Shown here: piece after piece, positions 36,196-45,280 of the stretch
Layout: each line of letters opens with the position of its first letter
Position numbering within the stretch: the stretch's first letter is position 1
Position numbers and translations under genes: made by a program
Notes under the pieces: generated by a model
What the model was told of the DNA's origin: nothing
Databases searched by the model: none
What the model saw: the letters and a program-made list of their open reading frames with translations, nothing else
NCBI RefSeq assembly: GCF_001724815.1
Contig: NZ_MEDO01000024.1
Span: forward strand, 1-47,396
DNA from: Arenimonas sp. SCN 70-307
Lineage (GTDB): Bacteria; Pseudomonadota; Gammaproteobacteria; Xanthomonadales; Xanthomonadaceae
Direction of reading: 5' to 3'
Length of the DNA stretch: 47,396 bases

Positions 36196-37446
36196 GTGTG
36201 TTGGGCGAGAGTGCACTTGGAACAGGAGTCGACGAAGCCGTGGTGCGTACGCATCGCGGTCCTGGAATCTGGAGAGAGGCTCCCCTTGCTCGTCAGGGGA
36301 GCCTTTGGCTTGCCGGACGAAAAGGTCACCGAGTTTGCACTGGTCAGGCTGCGCTCAAGGGGTAGGGCAGCTAGGACCATCTCCGCCTCTGTGCGGGCAG
36401 TCGGTGAGGCGCTGGATCACCTGCGTGCACGTGGAATCTGCCTTGAGGAGCGGATCGCCAAGGGGACCTATCTTTCACACGAGGAACTCCAGGCATTCGC
36501 CACTTCCTGCAAGCGTGGGCGCAAGAAGCGCTCAGTGCATCGAGATCACGCTGCGAACAAGTATTCTCGCTTCCTTGATTACGTAGCCTGGCTCGCCGCT
36601 CCGGTGATTGCACGGGCTTCTAGTGAAGCAGCCTTTGCCAAGGCACAGAGGGACCTCAAGAGGTTTCAGGTGAGGGCAAGTGCCGTTGCGCCCCCTTCCG
36701 AGGCCGCGATCCAGAGTCCGGACAGTGCGGGTGGACTCACTCCTGACCTTAGAGATCTCCTGCTTCAGGTTATTCGCCCGGAAAGCGAGCGAAACCCTTG
36801 GGCCGACGCGGCACTTCGCAGCAGAAACTACGCCATGGTGATGCTGGCTTACGAGCTGGGGCCTCGGGCGGGTGACGTGCTGAGCCTGAAAGTCAGGGAC
36901 CTCAGTCTGAATCGACGCCCTGCCACCGTCACGTTTCATCGGCGACACGATGACCCTGAGGATCCAAGAGCTGACCAGCCAACGCTGAAAACGAAGCCGC
37001 GTGTCCTCGAAATAAGCGACAGGCTAGCCCTTTCCATTGAGACATGGTTGGACAAGTTTCGCGCAGACAGGGTTCGCTTCCCTGATGCGCGACGTCATCC
37101 CTTTGTCTTCGTGAACAATCGTGGCAACCCGATCAGCCAGCGCGGTTTTCAACTCGTCTACGAGCGCCTGAGAGAGGCTTTCCCTGAGTTTGGGCGGCTT
37201 GTCTCCCACTCCTTGCGGCACGACTGGAACGAGCGTTGGGTTGATCTCGCCGAAAAGGAGTCCTATGACCCTTGGGGGACTCAACGGCAACAATGTTATG
37301 CGATGGGATGGTCTGAAAGATCCAATATGCCAGCGAGATATGCGCGTCGAGCCATCGCAGAGGCAGCTAACCGACGGATCTCTAGAATGAACGACGCGTC
37401 CGAGAATAGGGGGAATCGTTCGCAGGGGTCTGGAGGTGCTGAATGA
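36196..37446 (+). CDS. Tyrosine recombinase/integrase, first of three
   Basis: 416 aa. The C-terminal catalytic domain has a full set of residues: Arg224 in LGPRAGDVLSL, Lys265 or Lys267 in LKTKPRVLEI, His338 and Arg341 in SHSLRHDWN, Trp372 in the GWSERS segment (Trp can replace the second His) and nucleophile Tyr382 in PARYARRAI. The N-terminal 170 residues are the DNA-binding arm and core domain. The start is uncertain: GTG at 36196 or GTG at 36211. Its stop overlaps the next recombinase ATG by 4 bases. Probably the active integration/excision enzyme of the island. Confidence 0.88.
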   Translation: MCWARVHLEQESTKPWCVRIAVLESGERLPLLVRGAFGLPDEKVTEFALVRLRSRGRAARTISASVRAVGEALDHLRARGICLEERIAKGTYLSHEELQAFATSCKRGRKKRSVHRDHAANKYSRFLDYVAWLAAPVIARASSEAAFAKAQRDLKRFQVRASAVAPPSEAAIQSPDSAGGLTPDLRDLLLQVIRPESERNPWADAALRSRNYAMVMLAYELGPRAGDVLSLKVRDLSLNRRPATVTFHRRHDDPEDPRADQPTLKTKPRVLEISDRLALSIETWLDKFRADRVRFPDARRHPFVFVNNRGNPISQRGFQLVYERLREAFPEFGRLVSHSLRHDWNERWVDLAEKESYDPWGTQRQQCYAMGWSERSNMPARYARRAIAEAANRRISRMNDASENRGNRSQGSGGAE

Positions 37447-39023
37447 CGAGGAGATCAGGCAAGACTAGTGGGGCATCTGATTACGTCGACTACGGGATTC
37501 CCACTTTGCTGGAAACCCGGGATGGTCTAAGCGTAAAGACGTCGTCCGAGCGTTGGTTGCTCGGGCTAAACACCAGTATCAACTGGGAACGTTTCGAACC
37601 TATTCCGCAAAGAATTGTTCTTCCGGTTAAGGCCTATCTGTGCCATTGCCTGCAAATTGGTTCTCCGCGGAGTGCGGGCAACGATTTTGCAAGGCTGCTT
37701 GCTGGGTTCTCAAGGATCGAGCGCGACGCGCTAAGGTCGCTCGCAGCGGGCGAACTCGGGATGAGTCTGTTTCACGCTTTCAAGGCGGCTCTTGAGAATG
37801 ATGAATCTGTAACCTCCGACAGTTGTAAAGACTGCCTTCAATCATTCAGAAGGTGGTATGTCTGGTGTGCCGACGTCGAGTTGCCCAACTTCCTGGATTC
37901 GGTTGCGTTGACGCTTGAGCAGCGGACTATCGGGGGGTCGGCAAAAGGCCAAGCGGTCCTAAGCAACGATCCTCATGAAGGGCCAATTTCCTTCGTTGAG
38001 GATGTCCGAGTTGAGACCGCAATAGCTAGGGATTTTGACCATCTCGATCGTATGCAAACGGCGGACCTGCAGTCGCTCGTTGCCGTTCTTCTTAGCAAGT
38101 CATTCGGACTCTATGGTGCCCATCTTCAGCTAATCAATGAGGCGGACTATCAGGTTGAGGTTCTTCCAGATGGCCGGGCAGTTCACTGGCTGCATGTTCC
38201 TCGCCTGAAGAAACGTGGGGTTAGGGCAGTTGTGGGATCTAGGCGGCGGCGGCTTAGCGATCGATTGGCTGCCTCGATTAACTTACTCAAACAAAGAAAC
38301 GCCGCCGACTGTGGGAGGAGTTCACACATTCAAAGTCTGGGCGGCGAAGTTCCTCTGTTCTTGACCAGGAAGCCACGGGAGCGATTTATAGGCACTACGC
38401 TTGAGGTTGATGCTTATCGCTGGCGACTTGCGTATTTCGTGGATTCCATGAGCCGATTCGCAAAAAGGCATGGGTTGAACTTTCGTTTGGCTCCACGGCG
38501 ATTGCGATATACGTTCGCGACGCGACTCGTTGATGAGGGGTGCTCGCCACTTGAGTTGGCAGATGCCCTAGACCATACGGATCTTCAGCACGTGATGGTC
38601 TACTTTAATTCCAGGGGTGGGGTGGTGCGTCAGCTGGATGCGGCAATGGCCCTCCGTCTTGCGCCTCTGGCGAACGCATTCCTGGGTCGAATCGTTCCCA
38701 GACCTCCCTTTTCCGCAGGAAGTGACGCGGTTTCGAGCGTCATTAAGTTTCGGGGCGGTTCATCCGACCTTCGCGACGTCGGGCATTGTTCGATTTCCAC
38801 ATGTGGTCTAGACGCCCCTCTTGCCTGTTACACCTGTCCCAAGTTTGAGCCATGGGTTGATGGCCCGCATGGGTTTGTTCTGGATGAGCTTGTCAAAGAT
38901 CGAAAAAGGAAAGTTGAACTTGGGTTTGATGGCCGAATCGTCCAAGTCCACGATAGAACGATTCTGGCTGTTGCTGATGTGGTCAGAAAGACCGCGGGCG
39001 CCGGTTATCAAGACGAAGGCTAG
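37443..39023 (+). CDS. Tyrosine recombinase-like protein, second of three, incomplete active site
   Basis: 526 aa. Tyrosine recombinase fold in the C-terminal half, but the first catalytic Arg is replaced (FGLYGAHLQL, Tyr224 where GLR is expected) and the box II His is Arg (PRRLRYTFATRLVDEG, Arg352-x-x-Arg355). Lys256/257, His378 and Tyr387 (DHTDLQHVMVYF) are present. A C-terminal cysteine set (HCSISTCG and CYTCPKF, Cys449/454/462/465) suggests zinc binding, as in recombinases that work in multi-gene sets such as Tn554-like or RIT elements. It may be an accessory subunit. Translationally coupled to the first gene. Confidence 0.82.
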   Translation: MTRRSGKTSGASDYVDYGIPTLLETRDGLSVKTSSERWLLGLNTSINWERFEPIPQRIVLPVKAYLCHCLQIGSPRSAGNDFARLLAGFSRIERDALRSLAAGELGMSLFHAFKAALENDESVTSDSCKDCLQSFRRWYVWCADVELPNFLDSVALTLEQRTIGGSAKGQAVLSNDPHEGPISFVEDVRVETAIARDFDHLDRMQTADLQSLVAVLLSKSFGLYGAHLQLINEADYQVEVLPDGRAVHWLHVPRLKKRGVRAVVGSRRRRLSDRLAASINLLKQRNAADCGRSSHIQSLGGEVPLFLTRKPRERFIGTTLEVDAYRWRLAYFVDSMSRFAKRHGLNFRLAPRRLRYTFATRLVDEGCSPLELADALDHTDLQHVMVYFNSRGGVVRQLDAAMALRLAPLANAFLGRIVPRPPFSAGSDAVSSVIKFRGGSSDLRDVGHCSISTCGLDAPLACYTCPKFEPWVDGPHGFVLDELVKDRKRKVELGFDGRIVQVHDRTILAVADVVRKTAGAGYQDEG

Positions 39024-39031
39024 TAGCTCAA

Positions 39032-41080
39032 ATGGCTAAATTCCTAACCTCGCAGGAAAGGCGGTCCAAGCTTGCATGCGAGGAATTCTGCGCAGAGATG
39101 CGGTCGCTCAATCCATACGCGGATGTTGATTGGGAGCAATCCTCATGGGTCGTCGGAAAGGCCCGGAGGGCTAGTTCTCGTGTGAATGAGAGAATTCATT
39201 TCACGACCCACATCTATACGTCGTCATCTCCGGGGTCCCTCGGTCCGGCGTTCCCTCGTGTCTTTGGGGATTTCGTTCGTGCGATAGTCGTCGATAAGGC
39301 ATTAAGTGGGACAAAGCGACCTACGGCGTCTGCTCAGATGGTGCTCGTCCGCGCCCTTCGATACCTGTACGAAGAGCTTAAGAGGAGTAGTGGCGCAGAT
39401 GAAGTCAGTCCGTGGCGGCTCGTTCGTGCCCACTTCGATAACGCTGTGCAAGAACTTCTTTCTCGCGAGAAGCCCTACACTAGTTACCGGGTGGCAAACT
39501 ATCTGCAGTATGTGGCCGCGAAGGTCGATTCCCTGGGGCTCGCCCCCGTTGCTATGGTCTGGAAGCACGGGGTTGAGCGGCCTGAGGGGGCTGGAGGGCT
39601 GAAGGCGAATCGTGTTGGGAAGAGATTTCGGGAGCGGCGCGAGCGCCTGCTTTTGTCCGACGAAGTTCTCTATGCAGTTGCCGCGCTATCTAACGCCGAA
39701 GATTTGGATGATCGGGACCTGGTTTGTCAACGGGTTGTGGATCTTCTGTTCTGCTGCGGATTCAGAGTGAACGAGGCTCTGGCCCTATTCCGAGATTTGA
39801 TGGTGGAAGAGGCGGTAAGGGATGATCTTGGTCAGCTGGCGCTGGGTGCGGACGGCAACCCAGTGTCGCCCCATTTCGGTCTGAGATATGTTCCAGAAAA
39901 GGGTGGAAGAGAGGCTTCGAGAATCAAATGGGTTCCAACCGAGCTTGTTCCGATTGCGCGCCGAGCCGTCACTGACCTTCTGAGAGTAACGTCGCCATAT
40001 GCTGATCGGGCGCGGTTCGCATTTGAAAATCCGGGTCGCGCCCAGTTCGGTGAGCCGTGGGATTCCTTGCCCTCTGATGCCTTGGTTTCGCTTCAGGATG
40101 TCGCTGGGATGCTCGGTTTTCGCAAGGCCGACACCGCGAGGATATGGATTGAGTCAAACGTTAGGGCTGGAGCGGCTTCGACTCGGGGCGAGAGTTGCAT
40201 GAAGGGTGATGTTGAGGGGGCGGTGTCGCGATTGATTCACGGAGCAAGTATCAGTTTTGGGGGAGATCTTGGCGAGGCTCGAGTGCACGAGTTGCTCGCC
40301 GTTGTGCCAAGGAATTATTTCCATAGCAGGAAGGCTTCAATTAACGGGACGGCAGTATCTGTCACCGATCAGAACATCAGCGATTATCTTTGCGGTCGGT
40401 CCAGCAGTAGCGGCTCAGCCAAGTCGATCTTCGAGCGGCGTGGCTTAAGGGACTCCAGTGGCGCGATAATCAAAATTCGGACTCATCAATTCCGTCATTT
40501 CCTTGATACCGTCGCCGCGGAGGGCGGGGTGCCCGAGCTCGTTCGGGCGCGTTGGATGGGGCGGAAGGACCTTTCACAGAACAGTGCCTACGATCATGAG
40601 ACTGGGATATCTCTCGCGCGGAAGGTGCGTCAGCGGCTTGTTGACGGCACGGTTGAAGGCCCGATTGGTGACTATGTCAGAGCGATCCCGGATCCGGTGG
40701 CTCGAGGAGATCTCGCGTCAGATCTGATTCGAGGCATTCATAGGACGCAGCTTGGACGATGCTTCCATGACTGGGCGGCTTCCCCGTGTCCTGAGCATGA
40801 GGCTTGCTGGGGATGTCTTGAGCACTTAGTCGTCAAGGCAGACTCAATGGAGATGGCAGAGGCGGAGCGTCAGCTTTTGGAAACGAAGCAGGCCTTGGCT
40901 GCTGCTGAAATTCAGAAGAGTGAAGGCACGTATGGTGCCGGAAACTGGGAGAAGGCGCACCGGAGGAAGCTGATTAAGTTGGAGCGAATTCTGGCGGTCC
41001 ACAAAGACGCGTCTGTACCTGACGGCACGCTCGTGCATCTTGCGGCTTCGAGCGTCGGGGACGGTTCTCCCAATGAATAA
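39032..41080 (+). CDS. Large tyrosine recombinase with C-terminal His/Cys cluster, third of three
   Basis: 682 aa, far longer than typical integrases. Catalytic residues are complete: Arg245 (CCGFRVNEALAL), Lys299 (SRIKWVP), His485/Arg488 (RTHQFRHFLDT), Trp508 (RARWMGRKDL) and Tyr520 (NSAYDHETG). An insertion of about 130 residues between Lys and box II contains a helix-turn-helix-like stretch (SLQDVAGMLGFRKADTARIW). The C-terminus has a probable zinc cluster Cys577-x-His579, Cys586, His589, Cys592, Cys595 and then a coiled coil. Size and cluster resemble the large integrases of gamma-mobile-trio (GmtZ-type) modules; that match is from memory and unverified. Starts 8 bases after the previous stop. 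Confidence 0.85.
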   Translation: MAKFLTSQERRSKLACEEFCAEMRSLNPYADVDWEQSSWVVGKARRASSRVNERIHFTTHIYTSSSPGSLGPAFPRVFGDFVRAIVVDKALSGTKRPTASAQMVLVRALRYLYEELKRSSGADEVSPWRLVRAHFDNAVQELLSREKPYTSYRVANYLQYVAAKVDSLGLAPVAMVWKHGVERPEGAGGLKANRVGKRFRERRERLLLSDEVLYAVAALSNAEDLDDRDLVCQRVVDLLFCCGFRVNEALALFRDLMVEEAVRDDLGQLALGADGNPVSPHFGLRYVPEKGGREASRIKWVPTELVPIARRAVTDLLRVTSPYADRARFAFENPGRAQFGEPWDSLPSDALVSLQDVAGMLGFRKADTARIWIESNVRAGAASTRGESCMKGDVEGAVSRLIHGASISFGGDLGEARVHELLAVVPRNYFHSRKASINGTAVSVTDQNISDYLCGRSSSSGSAKSIFERRGLRDSSGAIIKIRTHQFRHFLDTVAAEGGVPELVRARWMGRKDLSQNSAYDHETGISLARKVRQRLVDGTVEGPIGDYVRAIPDPVARGDLASDLIRGIHRTQLGRCFHDWAASPCPEHEACWGCLEHLVVKADSMEMAEAERQLLETKQALAAAEIQKSEGTYGAGNWEKAHRRKLIKLERILAVHKDASVPDGTLVHLAASSVGDGSPNE

Positions 41081-41522
41081 TTCACGGCGACGTGCTCGCA
41101 AGTTCCTTACGGAAGACGGCATTGTTAGGGTAGTGCGTGCAATAGAGTCGTTGTCTGTCACGACTGCGCTGACCTGGGAAGACGTTAAGCGCCTAGCGAG
41201 CGAGCATGCTGGTGATGGCTATGTTTGGACGCGCCAGGCGCTTGAGAAGCATCGTCAGATCAAGGATGCCTATCTGTCCCATGAGTCAGCGCGCAGAAGG
41301 CACGCAAAGAGCGGGAATCGGACAAGTGGGCGTTTGTCGGAGCCACAAAGGCTCGCTCGGCTCGAGGCAGAGGTTGAGGCTCTTCGTGCGACACTAAATC
41401 AATACGACCAGAGGTTTGCGACGTATCTCGCAAATGCCGTAGCGCACGGGATGACCGTGCAGCAATTGTCGGCACCTCTGCGACCCCCATCCAGAGGGGG
41501 TGGTAACTCTGATGCGACCTGA
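41073..41522 (+). CDS. Small coiled-coil protein of the recombinase module
   Basis: 149 aa from the ATG at 41073, overlapping the third recombinase by 8 bases. The N-terminal half looks like a DNA-binding fold (FLTEDGIVRVVRAIESL, TWEDVKRLASEHAG, VWTRQALEKHRQIKDAYLSH), and residues about 100-130 form a coiled coil (LARLEAEVEALRATLNQYDQ). In position and size it corresponds to TnpC of Tn554 or to the small GmtX-type gene of gamma-mobile-trio modules. Likely an accessory factor in recombination; no enzyme motif is seen. Confidence 0.72.
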   Translation: MNNSRRRARKFLTEDGIVRVVRAIESLSVTTALTWEDVKRLASEHAGDGYVWTRQALEKHRQIKDAYLSHESARRRHAKSGNRTSGRLSEPQRLARLEAEVEALRATLNQYDQRFATYLANAVAHGMTVQQLSAPLRPPSRGGGNSDAT

Positions 41523-41605
41523 GCGATAGAGACCTTCGCGTTAGGAGGGCGTATTGTCGCCGGCCTAATCGCTCTGGGGCTTCCAGTCTTCGAAGTTTGA
41601 CGCTG

Positions 41606-41854
41606 TCATTTCCTTCGCAGTCTGAGCACCAGCGTCATGGCCTTCTTCGGCGATATCCCGAGCTTCTCGGCGAGCAAAAAGTACTCCATTACGTCCAGCC
41701 GTCGCCCTCCCTGCTCGATGGCGGACAGGCGCTGCTGAGGCCAGCCCAGGGCGTCGCACAGCTCGGTTTGTGTAATGCCGAGGGCTTTGCGGGTCCGGCG
41801 GAGCTCGGTGACCAGTTCGCGGTACTCCTTGGCGTAAATGGTCTTCTTGGGCAT
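41606..41854 (-). CDS. XRE-family helix-turn-helix regulator
   Basis: 82 aa. Cro/C1-type HTH: LRRTRKALGITQTELCDALG then WPQQRLSAIEQGGRRLDVME. Ends with a basic RLRRK tail. It is transcribed towards the recombinase module and divergently from the broken gene at 41970. It could be a control protein for the island or, by proximity, for the restriction-modification genes. No toxin partner is seen. Confidence 0.88.
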   Translation of the reverse strand: MPKKTIYAKEYRELVTELRRTRKALGITQTELCDALGWPQQRLSAIEQGGRRLDVMEYFLLAEKLGISPKKAMTLVLRLRRK

Positions 41855-41902
41855 GGCGGTCCGGTCCCTTCCTGGGTGGACACGCTAGGTGCGCCGGCCA
41901 AA

Positions 41903-41919
41903 TACATGAAAAACGTGTA
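41903..41919. promoter_or_regulatory. Candidate operator of the XRE regulator
   Basis: TACATGAAAAACGTGTA is an imperfect palindrome (TACATG / CGTGTA, one mismatch, 5-nt spacer) in the spacer between the divergent XRE gene and the broken gene. It overlaps a possible minus-strand -10 (TATTTG, 41904-41899). Confidence 0.45.
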
Positions 41920-41969
41920 AAAACGGGCTACCATCCGGCCCTGTTCTCCGGCTCCCGAGTCCCTGGCCT

Positions 41970-42309
41970 ATGCCCCTGCTATTGGTCCACCCGGCCGTGG
42001 ACCTGACGCTCGAGCTCTACGTCTCGCCGGCCCTGGAGGAAGCCAAAGGCCCTGGAGTACCGGCTGCAGGACCTCCTGAGGGACTGCCTTGATTGGGACC
42101 TAAAGCCCCCCACGGATGCCCAGGTGGCCTACGCCACGGTCCTAGCGGCCCGGCACGGCATTTCCGTGCCGTCTGAGGCCCTCAGCTATCGCTTCCATAT
42201 GGCGATGTTCCTTGAGGCCTGGGCTCGAAAGCCCACGCGCCCTGGCCCTTCAGAGGATCAGCCAGGGCTTTCGGTCCAGGAATTTGACCCCGAGGTCCCG
42301 CCGAAGTGA
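41970..42309 (+). pseudogene. Hypothetical gene broken by a 19-bp duplication frameshift
   Basis: The ATG at 41970 opens MPLLLVHPAVDLTLELYVSP, then the frame is lost; the rest continues in another frame as YRLQDLLRDCLDWDLKPPTD and onward to VQEFDPEVPPK with a stop at 42307. The switch coincides with two copies of GGCCCTGGAG (42029-42038 and 42048-42057) 19 bp apart. Removing one copy plus spacer joins the parts seamlessly as VSPALEYRLQD, giving a protein of about 106 aa. Function unknown. The second part could start at GTG 42124. Confidence 0.7.
42029..42057 (+). repeat. Short direct repeat causing the frameshift
   Basis: GGCCCTGGAG at 42029-42038 and 42048-42057 is separated by GAAGCCAAA. 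The 19-bp unit is not a multiple of three and interrupts the gene at 41970. Confidence 0.8.
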
Positions 42310-42310
42310 A

Positions 42311-42353
42311 CGGCCTGGTGCGCGTCTTTTCGGATGACGTAGGCACCAGGCCG
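42311..42353. other. Inverted repeat after the broken gene
   Basis: CGGCCTGGTGC (42311-42321) and GCACCAGGCCG (42343-42353), 11 bp each with a 21-nt loop containing TCTTTTC, lie 1 base after the stop. It may be a terminator-like hairpin or a recombination site; no T-run follows. Confidence 0.55.
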
Positions 42354-42425
42354 CAGTTGGGCAAAAAGCCGCGTTGTAAGTTGAGCAAGAGTAAGTGCAA
42401 AACGTCCAGTTTCAGAGCCTAGTCC

Positions 42426-43151
42426 ATGCCAATCGAACAATCAGAACTCAACAGACTGCTCGAGGAGTCGATCAGCGACCGACGTAAAGAGCCCGAGTTC
42501 TTCCGCGCACTGCTGGACGCCACCGTTTATGCCCATGTCCCCCTTAACGACCAGAGCGGGCGAATTCGATTCATCCAATTCAACGGGCCCGACGGAGAGC
42601 TTCTGCTGCCCTTCTTCTCTGACCCCGGAAAATCCGAGGCGGCCGCGCGAGGTAATGCTCGTACTGTGGCGATCAATGGCCGGCTCTTCTTGGAGAGCAC
42701 ACTAGGAGCCACTCTTATCCTCAATCCGAATAACCATTGGTGCAAGCTTTACCCAGAGGAGATCCGTGTTCTGCTCAGCACTGGGCAAGTTGCAGTTCTG
42801 GAAGCAGACAATTACGAGGAACGCACGCAGATCGCCGTCGCGAACCCCGAAAATGTTCCCGAGCTACTGATTAGGGGCGTCAGTGAGATTCTGGCCACGC
42901 TCCCCGATGTGGAAATTGCATATCTCGTCGACATGCGTTTCGACCCGCATCTGGACACCCCAAACTGGGTGTTAGCCGTTGGTACGCCCAAGTCGACGAG
43001 CACGCGGATCTGCCGTGCCATCCTGGCCGAACTCCAGTCCCGGGGAACGCTCACGGACAAACCGCTCAGCTTGATGCCTTTGCCGATCGAGGATCCGGTG
43101 CCTGATTGGGCTGCGGAACTAAAACCCGAGCCCATCTATCGCCGAGGCTAA
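42426..43151 (+). CDS. SseB-like (enhanced serine sensitivity) family protein
   Basis: 241 aa. The N-terminal domain matches SseB: NRLLEESISDRRKEPEFFRA and LLDATVYAHVPLND, then IRFIQFNGPDGELLLPFFSD and AVLEADNYEERTQIAVANPE. The C-terminal part (PDVEIAYLVDMRFD, NWVLAVGTPKST) fits the SseB C-terminal domain. The biochemical role of SseB is unclear; family members occur near toxins, secretion systems and in islands. No signal peptide. It is the first intact gene after the broken gene; 284 bp without a recognisable gene separate it from hsdM. Confidence 0.8.
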   Translation: MPIEQSELNRLLEESISDRRKEPEFFRALLDATVYAHVPLNDQSGRIRFIQFNGPDGELLLPFFSDPGKSEAAARGNARTVAINGRLFLESTLGATLILNPNNHWCKLYPEEIRVLLSTGQVAVLEADNYEERTQIAVANPENVPELLIRGVSEILATLPDVEIAYLVDMRFDPHLDTPNWVLAVGTPKSTSTRICRAILAELQSRGTLTDKPLSLMPLPIEDPVPDWAAELKPEPIYRRG

Positions 43152-43435
43152 ACAGGTGCCGGGAGTTATCCGGGTTAGCCCTAACATCCGGCTCTGCTAA
43201 CCAGTCCCAGATGGGCCCGACGGCCAGGTCGTCGGGGCGGTCCCGAGCTTGGATCTCCTTGTCCTTCGGCGAGTTCGGGTCTTGTCCGGCATGACCCGTC
43301 AACCGAACCGACACCCCGACCCCAGGGCGAGGGAGGGGGCGGGTGGGGGGGGAAATCCCGGGGGCTCGCGATTGTCTCTGCAGATGAGACAGAATCCCCC
43401 GATAGTCTTAGCGTCTTCAAAGGGGACCGCCCGGA

Positions 43436-45280
43436 ATGAACCAACAAAGCCTCTCCGCCTTCATCTGGTCGGTGGCCGACCTGCTTCGGGGTGACTACAA
43501 GCCCCACGAATACGGAAAGGTAATCCTGCCCTTCACGGTACTGCGTCGCCTGGACTGCGTCCTCGCACCGACCAAGGCGAAGGTTCTGAAGGAGCTGGAG
43601 GCGAAGACCAAGGCGGGGGTGAGCTCGGACCCGTTCCTTAAGAGAGCTTCCGGCCAGAGCTTCTACAACAGCTCCGACCTTGACCTGTCCAAGCTGCTCG
43701 GCGACCAGGACCACATCAAGCAGAACCTTTACGCCTACCTGCAGGGGTTCTCCCCGGAAGCCAGGGACATCTTCGAGCGGTACGACTTCGCCACCCAGAT
43801 CGAGCGCCTGGCCAAGGCCAACCTGCTCTACCTCGTGACCGAGAAGTTCGCCAACATCGATCTGCACCCTGGGTCGGTCGACAACGCCCAGATGGGCCAT
43901 GTCTTCGAGGAGTTGATCCGCCGGTTCGCCGAGCTCTCGAACGAGACCGCTGGTGAGCATTTCACTCCGCGAGAAGTCATCAAGCTGATGGTCAACCTCG
44001 TCTTCATCGAGGATGACGACGTGCTGACACCCGGCAACGCGGTCGTGCGCACCATTTACGACCCAACGGCTGGAACCGGCGGAATGCTGTCCGTTGCCGC
44101 GGAGCACCTTGCCGAGCACAACCCCGCTGCCCGACTGACCCTTCATGGGCAGGAGCTCAACGACGAGTCCTACGCCATCTGCAAGGCGGACATGCTCATC
44201 CGCGGCCAGGCGGTGGAGAACATCGTCGCCGGTAACACCCTGAGCGAGGACGGGTTCCCCAAGAAGACCTTCGACTACATGCTGGCCAACCCGCCGTTCG
44301 GCGTGGAGTGGAAGAAGGTCGAGAAGGTCGTCCGGCAGGAGCATGAGCAGAAGGGCTTCGACGGGCGCTTCGGGCCTGGTCTGCCGCGCGTCTCCGACGG
44401 CTCGATGCTCTTCTTGCTCCATCTCGTGGCCAAAATGACGCCGGTGGTCGATGGCAAGGGCGGCAGCCGCTTCGGCATCGTACTCAACGGCTCGCCGCTG
44501 TTCACGGGCGGAGCTGGCAGCGGTGAGAGCGAGATCCGCCGTTACCTGCTGGAGAACGACCTGGTGGAGGCGATCATCGCCCTGCCGACGGACATGTTCT
44601 ACAACACCGGCATTGCCACCTATGTCTGGGTGGTCTCGAACAAGAAGCCACCCGCCCGCCGGGGCTGGGTGCAGCTGATCGACGGCTCGCACTTCTGGCA
44701 GAAAATGCGCAAGAGCCTTGGCAGCAAGCGCAAAGAGATGCGCGACGAGCACATCTCCTTGGTTACCCGTCTGTTCGGCGACTTTGCCGAAGCCGACCTG
44801 GTCATGCTGCTCGACGCATCCGGCAAAGAGGTGGGTCGCGATGTTCTGGCCAAGGACGCTGTCACCCCGGCTGGGCCGGAGGGCGGCAAGGCCAAGCGGG
44901 TGCCGCTGGCCCGCCACTTCCGCAATGAGGCTTTCGGATACACGGCCATTACCTTCGAGCGTCCCCTGCGCGACGAGGTCGGTAATGTGGTCCTGTTCGA
45001 GAAAGGGAAGCAGAAGGGAAAGCCGCAGCCAGACAGCAGCCTGCGCGACTCCGAGAACGTGCCGCTCAACGAGGACATCGGTGCTTACTTCAAGCGAGAG
45101 GTCCTCCCTCACGCCCCGGATGCGTGGATCGACGAGACCAAAAGCAAGGTGGGGTACGAGATCCCGTTCAACCGACATTTCTATGTGTTTGAGCCGCCGC
45201 GACCGCTTGAGGAGATTGATGCCGATCTGAGGGCGGTGTCTTCGAATATTTTGCGGGTGCTCGGCGAGATGAGCGCATGA
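43436..45280 (+). CDS. hsdM: Type I restriction-modification methylase subunit
   Basis: 614 aa. N6-adenine methyltransferase: N-terminal helical HsdM domain (residues 1-140, [20 protein letters not shown]), SAM-binding DPTAGTGG (209-216) preceded by [13 protein letters not shown], and catalytic NPPFG (285-289). Modifies host DNA in complex with HsdS. The 284-bp spacer upstream (43152-43435) carries G-rich tracts and presumably its promoter; nothing else is recognisable there. The stop overlaps the hsdS ATG by 4 bases. The GC content is higher than in the recombinase module, hinting at a different origin. Confidence 0.95.
   Translation: MNQQSLSAFIWSVADLLRGDYKPHEYGKVILPFTVLRRLDCVLAPTKAKVLKELEAKTKAGVSSDPFLKRASGQSFYNSSDLDLSKLLGDQDHIKQNLYAYLQGFSPEARDIFERYDFATQIERLAKANLLYLVTEKFANIDLHPGSVDNAQMGHVFEELIRRFAELSNETAGEHFTPREVIKLMVNLVFIEDDDVLTPGNAVVRTIYDPTAGTGGMLSVAAEHLAEHNPAARLTLHGQELNDESYAICKADMLIRGQAVENIVAGNTLSEDGFPKKTFDYMLANPPFGVEWKKVEKVVRQEHEQKGFDGRFGPGLPRVSDGSMLFLLHLVAKMTPVVDGKGGSRFGIVLNGSPLFTGGAGSGESEIRRYLLENDLVEAIIALPTDMFYNTGIATYVWVVSNKKPPARRGWVQLIDGSHFWQKMRKSLGSKRKEMRDEHISLVTRLFGDFAEADLVMLLDASGKEVGRDVLAKDAVTPAGPEGGKAKRVPLARHFRNEAFGYTAITFERPLRDEVGNVVLFEKGKQKGKPQPDSSLRDSENVPLNEDIGAYFKREVLPHAPDAWIDETKSKVGYEIPFNRHFYVFEPPRPLEEIDADLRAVSSNILRVLGEMSA

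Noticed and set aside
41073-41522. Antitoxin
   Set aside because: The gene overlaps the recombinase and its coiled coil fits a recombinase accessory factor; no toxin gene is next to it.
45155-45180. Possible attachment repeat of the ssb 3' end (GATCCCGTTC)
   Set aside because: A match of about 10 bases inside hsdM coding sequence, best explained by chance.
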